Below, piece after piece: positions 53,422 through 63,804 of a stretch of DNA of 64,000 nucleotides. Made by a program: the position numbers and the translations under genes. Below the pieces are notes generated by a model. The model was not told the origin of the DNA. It worked only from the letters and a program-made list of their open reading frames with translations, and searched no databases. The DNA comes from an uncultured Agathobacter sp. GTDB taxonomy: Bacteria > Bacillota > Clostridia > Lachnospirales > Lachnospiraceae. The stretch lies in assembly GCA_944381555.1 (NCBI GenBank), contig CALWLL010000056.1, positions 124,001 to 188,000 on the forward strand. The letters run 5' to 3'. How positions within the stretch are numbered: position 1 is the first letter of the stretch; the number at the start of each line of letters is the position of its first letter.

Positions 53422-55550
53422 TATTTCTTTCTCCTTAAATACCAGATAACAATACCAAATCCCAACATTGCAACCGGGAAAATCACAATGATAATAAGCG
53501 CCCACATCAGAGAGGTGGCTGTATCAATAGTAAGATTGCTTAGCGTTACCTCTTTTACCGGAATGACGCTTGATGACAATTCCGTCTCTGAAGTCATCTG
53601 CGACATAATATCTGTAAACATGAGTGCATGATTTCCGGATACCATACTGTTTGTGTCATCCGATAAAATCCACGCGCTTCCCAATACAACCAGTCTCGAA
53701 GTCGTTTCCTCATCAATGGTTTTTTCCGCCGCTACACCAAGCGCAAATGGTCCTTTGATATCGCCATCTTCGTATTCGGAGGTGGTAATCTCTTCTAAAT
53801 TTGTTTTGGAGACAGATGAATCTGAGGTTTCCAATAAAGATTCATAGGTGATACTGTCAGTATCCTCCGGCAAAGTCACGCCTACACCATAGACAGCAAG
53901 CACATAGCTTCCTGCGATGCTTGACGTATAATCCGTACTATTTACATCCGGCAGCAGATAGAACGGATTTCCGCTGTAATAATACTGTCTGTCATTTTCT
54001 GCAACAATCCCGTCTACCCAGTTTAAGCCATATGCCTCTAAGATGGAATTGAAATTTTCCAATCCCATATTTGTATAGTCACATGTAATAATTGCATTTC
54101 CGCCAGCTTCCAAATAGTCGATTACTTTCTTGGCGTCATTCTCATTAAAGTCTGTAGTCGGAGCATGAATGATAATTGCCTGTGCATCTTCAGGAACTGC
54201 ATCCTCATTAAATAATGTCAAAGTCTCTAACCGGATATTTGCTTTATCCAGACACTCTGTGAACGCAGTATCAAGCTCTGTTTCCCCATGTCCCGTAACC
54301 TGATATACAACGGCCAATTCCTCTTCGTCCATAGTGACATATTCAATACCGCTTGTAATCTGTCCTTCTGCATCATACCCCGTTACTTCTGTCGTATAGG
54401 AATAGTAGTCATAATTGTATTCTAATTCATATAAATCATAATAATCGATTACCTTAGAGCGCTGGCTTCCAACTACAATCACACTGTTGGCATTTGGCGT
54501 CGTATCTGTATACTCTTTATAAAAATTTGGATTGATAGAAGGGTCTACATATTCTACTGTCACATGTTTTGATAACGCTTCATAACGCTCTAGTGTTTCA
54601 TCTACCTGAACATCTTTGCTTTCTTCTGAGCTTAACACATAGATTGTGATATCATCCTCAAGATTAGACAGAAATTCTTCTGTCTGTTCTGATAATTCAT
54701 ACATTTTTCCATATGTGAAATCAATTTCTGTTATGGTAACAGGCAGGCTGTTTACCGCCATATTTGTTACTACAACGATTGCCAGTACAACACCAATTGT
54801 CGTGGTTGAGAAAACGCCTGTCGAAATTGTCTTTTTGCTCATGCTCCATCTGCGTTTCTGAATGGATTGCGCTGCAAGAAATACCATAAACGCAGAAACG
54901 GATACAAAATAAAATGCAGATGTCAAATCCAGACATCCGTTCAAAAATGCCTGAAACGGTGTATATAGGTCAAAGCACAGCAAAATCTTCGCCAGAATGC
55001 TATCTGTTTCTGTAATCATGCTGACAATCGAGCTCATCATATACCCTAAAAAGAGCGCCACAAAGGACAATACCGCTGCGATTACCTGACTTTCCGTGAT
55101 GGATGAAATAAATAGCCCAATCGCAAGAAATGTACAGCCCATAAGCCAGAAACCAATGAGTGCCGTAAAGCTTTCCCCTAACGGAACTGTTCCAAACGAA
55201 GATAAAATCAGCGGCGTTACACCCACGAATATCATTCCCAGTGTAAATACAAATACCAATGCCAGATATTTTGCCAGAACAATTTTTCCAACAGATACCG
55301 GCGCTGTCAAAAGAAGCTGGTCTACCTTCGTCTTATGCTCTTCTGCCAGACAGCGCATGGACAAAATCGGCACCGCTATCAAAAGAATAAATGACACTCC
55401 GGAAAGCGCATAAGAAATATATGGATACCCTCCCTGTAAATTGTATGCAAAAAAATAAATACCATAAACTGCTATAAGCGCAGCAATAAATAACCAGCCT
55501 AACACATTTTGGAAGTAGGATTTTACTTCGCGTTTAATAATAGCCAGCAT
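53421..55550 (-). CDS. Fused GldF-like ABC-2 permease and GldG-like (ABC_transp_aux) protein
   Basis: 709 residues. The first ~235 are an ABC-2 permease with six helices (IIKREVKSYFQNVLGWLFIA, HKTKVDQLLLTAPVSVGKIV). A second unit starts near 236 (MSKKTISTGVFSTTTIGVVL): one helix, then a long extracytoplasmic GldG/ABC_transp_aux domain (MYELSEQTEEFLSNLEDDIT...) and a final helix (MWALIIIVIFPVAMLGFGIV). In Bacteroidetes gldF and gldG are separate and tied to gliding; in Firmicutes such systems have no known substrate. Starts one base before the ATPase stop region ends and feeds directly into DUF4340. Confidence 0.88.
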   Translation of the reverse strand: MLAIIKREVKSYFQNVLGWLFIAALIAVYGIYFFAYNLQGGYPYISYALSGVSFILLIAVPILSMRCLAEEHKTKVDQLLLTAPVSVGKIVLAKYLALVFVFTLGMIFVGVTPLILSSFGTVPLGESFTALIGFWLMGCTFLAIGLFISSITESQVIAAVLSFVALFLGYMMSSIVSMITETDSILAKILLCFDLYTPFQAFLNGCLDLTSAFYFVSVSAFMVFLAAQSIQKRRWSMSKKTISTGVFSTTTIGVVLAIVVVTNMAVNSLPVTITEIDFTYGKMYELSEQTEEFLSNLEDDITIYVLSSEESKDVQVDETLERYEALSKHVTVEYVDPSINPNFYKEYTDTTPNANSVIVVGSQRSKVIDYYDLYELEYNYDYYSYTTEVTGYDAEGQITSGIEYVTMDEEELAVVYQVTGHGETELDTAFTECLDKANIRLETLTLFNEDAVPEDAQAIIIHAPTTDFNENDAKKVIDYLEAGGNAIITCDYTNMGLENFNSILEAYGLNWVDGIVAENDRQYYYSGNPFYLLPDVNSTDYTSSIAGSYVLAVYGVGVTLPEDTDSITYESLLETSDSSVSKTNLEEITTSEYEDGDIKGPFALGVAAEKTIDEETTSRLVVLGSAWILSDDTNSMVSGNHALMFTDIMSQMTSETELSSSVIPVKEVTLSNLTIDTATSLMWALIIIVIFPVAMLGFGIVIWYLRRKK

Positions 55551-55551
55551 A

Positions 55552-56475
55552 TTACTTTCCTCCTTCCTGTGTTAATTCAATAAATACATCCTCTAAGGAT
55601 TTCGTTACCGTATTCATCTCCAGAATCGGCATTCTCTGTTCCGCCAATTCATAGAAAATAGTTTCACGGATGTCACAGCCCTTTTTCGCATGGACAATAT
55701 AATCATCCTCTTCCATCTCTACTCTTTCCACCTGCGGGATGGCAAGCAGAATTTTTTCTACTTCCTCCTTACTGCCTTTTACTTTAAGCCGGATTTCCTG
55801 ACTGCCGGACATCACGCCCAACAATTTATCCGTGTAGTCACTTGCCACCAGTTTCCCTTTTGAAATGATAAATACATAGTCACATACGGACTGTATTTCC
55901 GACAAAATGTGTGAGCTTAAAATAACCGTATGTTCTTTTCCTAATTCCTTAATCAAATCACGAATTTCAATAATCTGCACCGGATCAAGACCTACGGTTG
56001 GTTCATCTAAAATGATTATTTCCGGGAAACCAAGTACCGCCTGCGCAAGACCTACTCTCTGCTTATAGCCCTTAGACAGATTCTTAATCATACGCTCTTT
56101 TACATCTGTAAGCTTGGTTAATTCCATCGCTTTTTCAATTCCCTCTGACCGTTCTGCCTTTGGCAGCTTCTTTAGTTCTGCCGCAAACTGCAAATATTCC
56201 ATTACTGTCATATCTGCATAAAGGGGCGGAATCTCCGGCAGATAGCCGATGCATTTTTTGGCCTCCTCCGGCTCGGCAAGAATATCATGTCCGTTTATGC
56301 TGATACTTCCTGACGTCAGTCCAAGATAACCCGTAATCATGTTCATGGTTGTTGACTTACCCGCGCCGTTCGGTCCCAGAAAACCATAGATTTTTCCTGG
56401 CTCCACAGTAAGACTTAAGCCATCCACCGCCACATGATTTCCATACTTTTTCACAAGATTAGAAATTTCAATCAT
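55552..56475 (-). CDS. ABC transporter ATP-binding protein, GldA-like
   Basis: 307 residues. Walker A FLGPNGAGKSTTMNMITGYL (Lys near 41), signature NLSKGYKQRVGLAQAVLG, Walker B IIILDEPTVGLDP and H-loop VILSSHILSEI are intact. The C-terminal ~80 residues resemble the extra domain of ABC-2 type exporters' ATPases (EIRLKVKGSKEEVEKILLAI). It energises the fused permease encoded one base downstream. First gene of the operon; AGGAG ribosome site. Confidence 0.92.
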   Translation of the reverse strand: MIEISNLVKKYGNHVAVDGLSLTVEPGKIYGFLGPNGAGKSTTMNMITGYLGLTSGSISINGHDILAEPEEAKKCIGYLPEIPPLYADMTVMEYLQFAAELKKLPKAERSEGIEKAMELTKLTDVKERMIKNLSKGYKQRVGLAQAVLGFPEIIILDEPTVGLDPVQIIEIRDLIKELGKEHTVILSSHILSEIQSVCDYVFIISKGKLVASDYTDKLLGVMSGSQEIRLKVKGSKEEVEKILLAIPQVERVEMEEDDYIVHAKKGCDIRETIFYELAEQRMPILEMNTVTKSLEDVFIELTQEGGK

Positions 56476-56523
56476 GATGTTACTCCTTCTTTTTCCTTAA
56501 ACATATCTCCTATCTTATGAAAT

Positions 56524-56567
56524 AAATGTGTCCATTCTTTGCAGAAAATGTGTTCATTTTGTGAACA
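56524..56567. promoter_or_regulatory. Candidate operator upstream of the GldA-like operon
   Basis: AAATGTGTCCATT (56524-56536) and AAATGTGTTCATT (56547-56559) are direct repeats 23 bases apart; the second overlaps a perfect palindrome TGTTCA-N5-TGAACA (56551-56567). They lie 49-92 bases before the ATPase start. No regulator gene is adjacent. Confidence 0.4.
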
Positions 56568-56584
56568 GCGTTACCTGTAAATCC

Positions 56585-56616
56585 AAAAAAAAGAAACCAG
56601 TACTTACTGTACTGAT
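56585..56616 (-). terminator. Terminator of groES-groEL-mgsA
   Basis: Minus strand ATCAGTAC-AGTAA-GTACTGGT followed by TTCTTTTTTTT. The mgsA stop codon (TAA) falls in the loop, so the hairpin uses the last codons of the gene. Confidence 0.7.
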
Positions 56617-57089
56617 TCCTCTTTTAAGTCGCTTGAGCGTTGTTTTACAATCATATCAAAATCGATTACGGGATGTTCATATTCTTCATTCATATACAAT
56701 GAATTTAACATAAAATCCGCCGATGCACGGTTAACCGCCATAGGAATATCATACACCTGGGCAATTCTCATAAGGGCTTTAATATCCGGGTCGTGCGGCT
56801 GGGCGCTGAGAGGGTCGGAAAAGAATACGATAAAATCAATCTTTCCTTCTACAATCTTTGCACCAATCTGCTGGTCTCCGCCTAACGGTCCGCTGCTGTA
56901 GCCCCGAACCGGAAGCCCTGTTTTATCTGTAATCATACGGGCTGTTGTTCCCGTACCGCAAAGAAAATGCCGTCCTAAGATTTCCTTATTTTTTTCGCAC
57001 CATGCAATAAGCTCCTGCTTCTTGCCGTCATGTGCAATAAGCGCGATGTTTTTTTGTTTTCCTATCGTCATAGTTAAGAAATTTTCCAT
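56604..57089 (-). CDS. mgsA: Methylglyoxal synthase
   Basis: 161 residues. It converts dihydroxyacetone phosphate to methylglyoxal and phosphate. ALIAHDGKKQELIAWCEKNK, the phosphate-binding GTGTTARMI, GPLGGDQQIGAKIVEGKIDF (catalytic Asp) and FFSDPLSAQPHDPDIKAL are the full MGS signature. It starts one base after the groEL stop and no terminator intervenes, so it belongs to the heat-shock operon. Start could also be the ATG six codons later. Its stop codon is inside the terminator loop. Confidence 0.95.
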   Translation of the reverse strand: MENFLTMTIGKQKNIALIAHDGKKQELIAWCEKNKEILGRHFLCGTGTTARMITDKTGLPVRGYSSGPLGGDQQIGAKIVEGKIDFIVFFSDPLSAQPHDPDIKALMRIAQVYDIPMAVNRASADFMLNSLYMNEEYEHPVIDFDMIVKQRSSDLKEESVQ

Positions 57090-57090
57090 A

Positions 57091-59029
<1,939 letters not shown>

Positions 59030-59092
59030 CTTAATTCCTCCTTTAATTTCAAAAGGCTTGCGCCTTCTCTTAAAACTATTGTTCTAGATAGA

Positions 59093-59121
59093 ATAATATT
59101 ACTTGAAAAAATAAATGTCAA
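59093..59121 (-). promoter_or_regulatory. Sigma-A promoter of groES-groEL-mgsA
   Basis: Minus strand perfect TTGACA (59116-59121), 17 bases, TATTAT (59093-59098), about 60 bases before groES. Confidence 0.85.
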
Positions 59122-59128
59122 CAAAAAA

Positions 59129-59155
59129 TTAGCACTCTTTTAAAAAGAGTGCTAA
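59129..59155. promoter_or_regulatory. CIRCE operator (HrcA binding site), also terminator-like
   Basis: A perfect TTAGCACTC-N9-GAGTGCTAA. It lies seven bases upstream of the -35, not between the promoter and gene as is usual. Its spacer (TTTTAAAAA) extends the palindrome to 13 pairs, and six T follow on the minus strand (59123-59128 region), so it can also act as an intrinsic terminator for the Cof-type gene that ends 66 bases upstream. Confidence 0.93.
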
Positions 59156-59220
59156 TAATTTTTGATTTTTCCTTTAAAATCAAGGGTTTACAGAATTCTT
59201 AAATGTTTATAAACTCATCC

Positions 59221-60006
59221 CTATATCAAATGATAATGCTGTAATGCATGATAAATTCCATCTTCATGGATATCCGTTGTCACATATTCTGCCGCATCCT
59301 TTGCCACCTGGGTGCCATTTCCCATTGCAATTCCATGACCGACGCATTTTAGCATCTCCAGATCATTGATGCTGTCTCCGATTGCATAGGTATCCTCATG
59401 GGAAATTCCCAGATATTCACACAGCCATGCAATCCCCGTTGCTTTTGAAGTTCCCTTCGGCGTACACTCAAGTACCACCTCATCATGCATCATAAAATCA
59501 AACTCGTTTTCCAACGCCGTTTTTACTGCAGCAAAATTGGTATATGGAAGCACATCCGCTGAAAACTTATTAACGTGGATTTCCTCACTGTACCCACGCA
59601 GAATGACAGCATCCTCTCCCATATCTGCAATCAGATACTCCATATACGGATCGTTCTCAAAGCCCTTTTCACTGAACCAATGTCTGTAAGGGCCTTCCAG
59701 TACAACCGGCATACGGTTCTCTTCACAAACATTCACGATTCTTTCTACCAGCTTTGGTTCAAGAATCTTCTCATAGAGAACTTTTCCATCCATCTCCACA
59801 TGGTTGCCGCAGGCAGCTATTATCCCATCAAACCCGATGTCAAACAGCTTTTTGGAGCGGATATTTCCTCTGGAACGCCCGCTGCACAAAAAAGCCTTAT
59901 GCCCGTTGGCACGAAGCATTCGAATCGCACGGATGGTACTTTCCGGAATATTGGTATTCCAATCCCAGATTGTCCCGTCTATATCAAAAAAAACTATCTT
60001 CTGCAT
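59221..60006 (-). CDS. Cof-type HAD-IIB phosphatase
   Basis: 261 residues. Motif I VFFDIDGTIWDWNTNIPEST, motif II FLCSGRSRG, a large alpha/beta cap (type IIB) and motif IV TYAIGDSINDLEMLKCVGHG with GNGTQVAKDAAEYVT are complete. Cof-type enzymes hydrolyse sugar phosphates or flavin and PLP phosphates; substrate not predictable. It follows the CPBP protease gene by 13 bases on the same strand, and the CIRCE palindrome may serve as its terminator. Confidence 0.9.
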   Translation of the reverse strand: MQKIVFFDIDGTIWDWNTNIPESTIRAIRMLRANGHKAFLCSGRSRGNIRSKKLFDIGFDGIIAACGNHVEMDGKVLYEKILEPKLVERIVNVCEENRMPVVLEGPYRHWFSEKGFENDPYMEYLIADMGEDAVILRGYSEEIHVNKFSADVLPYTNFAAVKTALENEFDFMMHDEVVLECTPKGTSKATGIAWLCEYLGISHEDTYAIGDSINDLEMLKCVGHGIAMGNGTQVAKDAAEYVTTDIHEDGIYHALQHYHLI

Positions 60007-60019
60007 ATATTTTTACCTC

Positions 60020-60808
60020 TTATGATTTCTTTTTTATTATACTCCTGCTATATAAAAACCATCCTATAATCCCCATGATACATAACGCTGCGGAAATTAC
60101 CCATGCAAAAATACTGCCATCTGCGGTTTCCTTTAAAAAACCTGTTTCTGTACGAATCACCGCAATTCCATTCGCCGCCATGTGCGCGATGACGGCCGGA
60201 TAAATGCGATTCGTTTTTTCCACAAAAAATGCTAATGCAATCCCCAGTAAAAATGTATAAAGAAACTGTACTATGTTAAAATGAAGGGTTGCAAAAATAA
60301 GCGCTGAAACAAGCACCGCCGGCCATAACCCCATCATTTTGCGAAGCCTTCCATATACAACGCCTCTATGTAACAACTCCTCTAAGATTGGAGTAACAAG
60401 CGCAGAGCCAATCAGTTCTAAAACGATATTGCTTCCATACAGCGCATCGCTTGCATTCTGATACCCTTCGGATAATCCCGGCAATGGAGACATGGAAATC
60501 AGATTATTCAAGGATACCGAGAGAATTATCATAATTCCGGTTACCGCAAGCAGGTTTAATAATTTTTCAAATGTCATATGCGGCTTTGCCCCAAAACGTC
60601 CCCCAATCATCAAATCATGCCTGTATTCCGTATACACGACAAACGTTGCCACAAGGCTTCCGAAAATCTTGCACAGCATATAGTTTTCATTTCCTCCGCC
60701 AAACACAAGCTGTGCAACCAGTATTCCGATTACAATGGCGGCATAATATATACACACCGGATACGCAATATCCCAAATTTTATATGCCAGATTAAATTGT
60801 TGCTTCAA
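60020..60808 (-). CDS. CPBP-family intramembrane metalloprotease
   Basis: 262 residues, about seven to eight membrane helices. The CPBP/Abi motifs are present: EELLHRGVVYGRLRK (Glu143, Glu144, Arg148), FATLHF (His176) and PAVIAHMAANGI (His209, Asn213). Such proteins are Rce1-like proteases; bacterial members are linked to bacteriocin immunity or maturation, but no peptide gene lies here. It sits between two HAD phosphatase genes, an arrangement that suggests housekeeping use. Confidence 0.88.
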   Translation of the reverse strand: MKQQFNLAYKIWDIAYPVCIYYAAIVIGILVAQLVFGGGNENYMLCKIFGSLVATFVVYTEYRHDLMIGGRFGAKPHMTFEKLLNLLAVTGIMIILSVSLNNLISMSPLPGLSEGYQNASDALYGSNIVLELIGSALVTPILEELLHRGVVYGRLRKMMGLWPAVLVSALIFATLHFNIVQFLYTFLLGIALAFFVEKTNRIYPAVIAHMAANGIAVIRTETGFLKETADGSIFAWVISAALCIMGIIGWFLYSRSIIKKKS

Positions 60809-60849
60809 ATTATTTACCTCTCTTATGTTCCGGATTCCAAAATCTTAAG

Positions 60850-61497
60850 CTACATCTTTTCTAACACGTTTGGGAGTTTTGCCAAATCATCTACAAAAGC
60901 CACCGCTCCCGCCTTACGCATTTCTTCCACATCACCAAAGCCATACGTTACGCCGATACATGGAATCCCAACCATATTTGCACCTTCTACGTCATAAATG
61001 GAATCCCCGACTAAGCACATCTCATGTTTGCCATAGTGGCTCCATCTGCGGAACACCTCTAAAAGAACCTCTTCCTTCGAATCAATTCTTCCATCCATAG
61101 TCGCGCCTACCACATCATCAAACAACTCTAAAATCCCGAAACCTTCCAGTATGATTTTACAATATTCTTCCGGTTTGGAGGATGCCATCCCTATGATATA
61201 GCCTTGTTTTTTCAATTCCTCAATACACTCACGGACATGCGGGTACATAGAGGTCTCATGGATTCCGGTCGGCGTGTATCTCTCACGGTATTTCGCGGTT
61301 GCTTCCCTTGCCTGTTCCAATGACATATCATAATATTTCATAAAGCTGTCCACAAGCGGCGGCCCGATAAATACCTCCAGCTTATCCCTGTCCGGCTCAT
61401 CAATTCCAAAATGACTTAATGCATATTGCACGCATCTGGTGATTCCTTCTTTGGAATTGCTTAAAGTTCCGTCTAAATCAAATAGTACTGCTTTCAT
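60850..61497 (-). CDS. HAD-IA phosphatase, phosphoglycolate phosphatase-like (Gph/PpaX type)
   Basis: 215 residues. Motif I AVLFDLDGTLSNSKEGITRC, motif II MASSKPEEYCKIIL, motif IV CLVGDSIYDVEGANMVGIPC and a four-helix cap containing EVFIGPPLVDSFMKYY are typical of PGP-like enzymes. It likely cleans up phosphoglycolate or a similar phosphoester. It follows folBK by 25 bases and precedes the CPBP gene by 41. Confidence 0.88.
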   Translation of the reverse strand: MKAVLFDLDGTLSNSKEGITRCVQYALSHFGIDEPDRDKLEVFIGPPLVDSFMKYYDMSLEQAREATAKYRERYTPTGIHETSMYPHVRECIEELKKQGYIIGMASSKPEEYCKIILEGFGILELFDDVVGATMDGRIDSKEEVLLEVFRRWSHYGKHEMCLVGDSIYDVEGANMVGIPCIGVTYGFGDVEEMRKAGAVAFVDDLAKLPNVLEKM

Positions 61498-61522
61498 TTG
61501 TTATCCTCTTTATTTATCTATA

Positions 61523-62365
61523 TTATTTGTTTATATATTCCACCTGCTTTAACTCATTTAAAAGCTGGCTTACCGTCTTTCCAAGCAATGGATGCCTGTA
61601 ATTCGGACAAAGCTCTGCCAATGGCTCTAATACAAATAAGCGGTTTTGCATATCGATATGCGGAATAACAAGCGTATCACTCTCATATACAAGGCTATCA
61701 AAAAAAACAATATCCATATCTAAAGTCCTAGGCCCCCATCTAAGGATACGTTCTCTGTCTGCTTCCTCCTCAATCATATGCAGAAATTCTAATAATTCCT
61801 CCTGATCCAGAAGTGTCTCCAGCTTTAAGCAGCCATTCAGAAAGTCATTCTGTTCTACCGGTCCATACGGCTTTGTCACAAAAAGCTGTGAGGCTTCTAC
61901 ACCCCGAATCAGCGGATGTTTCTTTAATTTTTCAATTCCCTGCGCAATAAGCGTCCTGCTGTCTCCTAAATTAGATCCAAAAGAAATATATGCGGTATGC
62001 CATGTGCGGTACATTGTTACCGATACATTCTCAAACGGAAGACCGATTGGAGCGTGGGGCTTTTGCAATTCCACCGATACTCCCCAAAGTAAGGAATATT
62101 CCAACAGCAATTTCTGACAGAGATTCTCACACGCCGCTTCGATTAAATCATAGCTTTTTTCCGTAAAAATGCGATGGATAAAATGGCTTACTTCTCCGTA
62201 ATTTAACGCATCTTCCAATCTGTCGCTCTTTCCTGCTGCATGAAGATTTAAATAAAGCGTGGCGTTAATGTAAAAATCCTGTCCCTGTCTTTTTTCTTCT
62301 TCAAAAACGCCATGAAAAGCAAATATCTTCAAATTCGTTATTTTGATACAATCACGTTTTTCCAT
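61523..62365 (-). CDS. folK: Bifunctional dihydroneopterin aldolase / HPPK (FolB-FolK fusion)
   Basis: 280 residues, two enzymes in one chain. Residues 1-118 are FolB (DCIKITNLKIFAFHGVFEEE, catalytic region SYDLIEAACENLCQKLL). Residues 125-280 are FolK (AYISFGSNLGDSRTLIAQGI, then LRWGPRTLDMDIVFFDSLVY and VIPHIDMQNRLFVLEPLAEL). The chain converts dihydroneopterin to its 6-hydroxymethyl pterin and pyrophosphorylates it. It is the last of the folate genes here, 38 bases after folP, and the fusion matches neighbouring steps of the pathway. Confidence 0.93.
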   Translation of the reverse strand: MEKRDCIKITNLKIFAFHGVFEEEKRQGQDFYINATLYLNLHAAGKSDRLEDALNYGEVSHFIHRIFTEKSYDLIEAACENLCQKLLLEYSLLWGVSVELQKPHAPIGLPFENVSVTMYRTWHTAYISFGSNLGDSRTLIAQGIEKLKKHPLIRGVEASQLFVTKPYGPVEQNDFLNGCLKLETLLDQEELLEFLHMIEEEADRERILRWGPRTLDMDIVFFDSLVYESDTLVIPHIDMQNRLFVLEPLAELCPNYRHPLLGKTVSQLLNELKQVEYINK

Positions 62366-62403
62366 CGTAATTCCTCTTAAGCTCTTATAAACGTATCTAA
62401 TAC

Positions 62404-63219
62404 TTATGCGTGCAGAATTGCTTCCATCATCCGGATTACACGCACATTTTCTTTGACATCATGCACCCTTACAAAACTGCATCCGCAATTTACCGCCAGC
62501 GCAGTGGTAGCAAGCGTTCCTTCCGCCCTCTCTTCCTTCGGCAAATCAAGACTGATTCCAATTACCGATTTTTTTGAGGTTCCAAGAAGGATCGGATATC
62601 CAAGCTGCTGCAACCGGGCAAGATGCTTCATTGCAAGAAGATTCTGTTCATATGTTTTGGCAAAACCGACACCCGGATCTAAGATAATCTTATCATCACG
62701 AATCCCAGCCTTTAATGCCAAATCCACACACTCCCGCAAGTCCTTTAGCAAATCCGATACAAAGTTGTTGTAATCCGTATTCTCCCTGTTGTGCATAAGA
62801 CAGCAGGCCACCTTTGTCTGAGCAATTACCTTTGCCATATAGGGGTCTGCTTTCAATCCCCAGATATCGTTAATCATGTCTGCCCCTGCTTTAATGGCTT
62901 CCTTTGCCACAGCACTCTTATAGGTATCTACGGAAATTGGAATCTCCAACTCCTTCTTTACTGCCTCAATCACCGGAACTACACGCTCAATCTCTTCTGC
63001 ATCTGAAATTTTGGTGTATCCGGGTCTTGTAGATTCCCCTCCAATGTCAAGAATGGCGGCTCCTTCCCGCACCATCTCCTCTGCATGTAACAGCGCAGCA
63101 TCAAGTTTGGAATATTTACCGCCATCTGAAAAGGAATCGGGCGTCACATTCAGTATCCCCATTACATAGGTATGTTCTTTTGTGTTAAAATCCTTGTTTC
63201 CGATTCTCACTTTATTCAC
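62404..63219 (-). CDS. folP: Dihydropteroate synthase
   Basis: 271 residues. It joins 6-hydroxymethyl-dihydropterin pyrophosphate with p-aminobenzoate and is the sulfonamide target. [53 protein letters not shown] and [20 protein letters not shown] are all diagnostic. Its start overlaps the folE stop by eight bases. Confidence 0.96.
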   Translation of the reverse strand: MNKVRIGNKDFNTKEHTYVMGILNVTPDSFSDGGKYSKLDAALLHAEEMVREGAAILDIGGESTRPGYTKISDAEEIERVVPVIEAVKKELEIPISVDTYKSAVAKEAIKAGADMINDIWGLKADPYMAKVIAQTKVACCLMHNRENTDYNNFVSDLLKDLRECVDLALKAGIRDDKIILDPGVGFAKTYEQNLLAMKHLARLQQLGYPILLGTSKKSVIGISLDLPKEERAEGTLATTALAVNCGCSFVRVHDVKENVRVIRMMEAILHA

Positions 63220-63769
63220 CTACCATTGTCAAAAATCTGTTTACCAGAGCTTCATTTTCTTCAAACGCGCCCTTCATGGAAAAAGTTACCGTCTTACTGC
63301 CCGGTTTTTTTACTCCGCGCATTGTCATACACATATGCTCTGCTTCAATCATTACTATTGCCCCTTTCGGCTGCAAATATTCCATGATGGCATCTGCAAT
63401 CTGCTCTGTCAGTTGCTCCTGAAGCTGCGGGCGTCTGGCAAATACTTCTACCGTCCGCGCCAGCTTGCTTAAGCCAACAACCTTGCCGTTTGGAATATAT
63501 GCCACATGAGCCTTTCCATAAAAAGGCATAAAATGATGCTCGCAGGTAGAATAAAACACAATATCCTTTTCCATAACCATCTCGCGGTTGCTGACGGAAA
63601 AAGTCTTAGATAACGGTTCTTCCGCCGTCTGATACATTCCCGCAAAAATTTCTTCATACATTCTGGCAATACGCTCAGGCGTTTCTGCCAGACCTTCCCT
63701 GTTTTTATCCTCGCCGATTCCTTCAAGAATCAGTTCTACGCCTTTTTTAATCTTCTCTTTATCAAACAT
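63212..63769 (-). CDS. folE: GTP cyclohydrolase I (FolE1)
   Basis: 185 residues. It opens GTP to dihydroneopterin triphosphate, the first step of folate synthesis. Zinc and catalytic residues are visible in [20 protein letters not shown] (Cys and His), and [20 protein letters not shown] and [15 protein letters not shown] (second Cys-Arg site) complete the signature. It follows folC by 35 bases. Confidence 0.97.
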   Translation of the reverse strand: MFDKEKIKKGVELILEGIGEDKNREGLAETPERIARMYEEIFAGMYQTAEEPLSKTFSVSNREMVMEKDIVFYSTCEHHFMPFYGKAHVAYIPNGKVVGLSKLARTVEVFARRPQLQEQLTEQIADAIMEYLQPKGAIVMIEAEHMCMTMRGVKKPGSKTVTFSMKGAFEENEALVNRFLTMVGE

Positions 63770-63804
63770 TTTTCTTCCTGCTTTCGCAAAATCCTCTGGC
63801 CGGA

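Noticed and set aside
60020..60808. CPBP protease as part of a bacteriocin or immunity locus
   Set aside because: No precursor peptide, transporter or modification gene lies nearby; neighbours are HAD phosphatases and folate genes.
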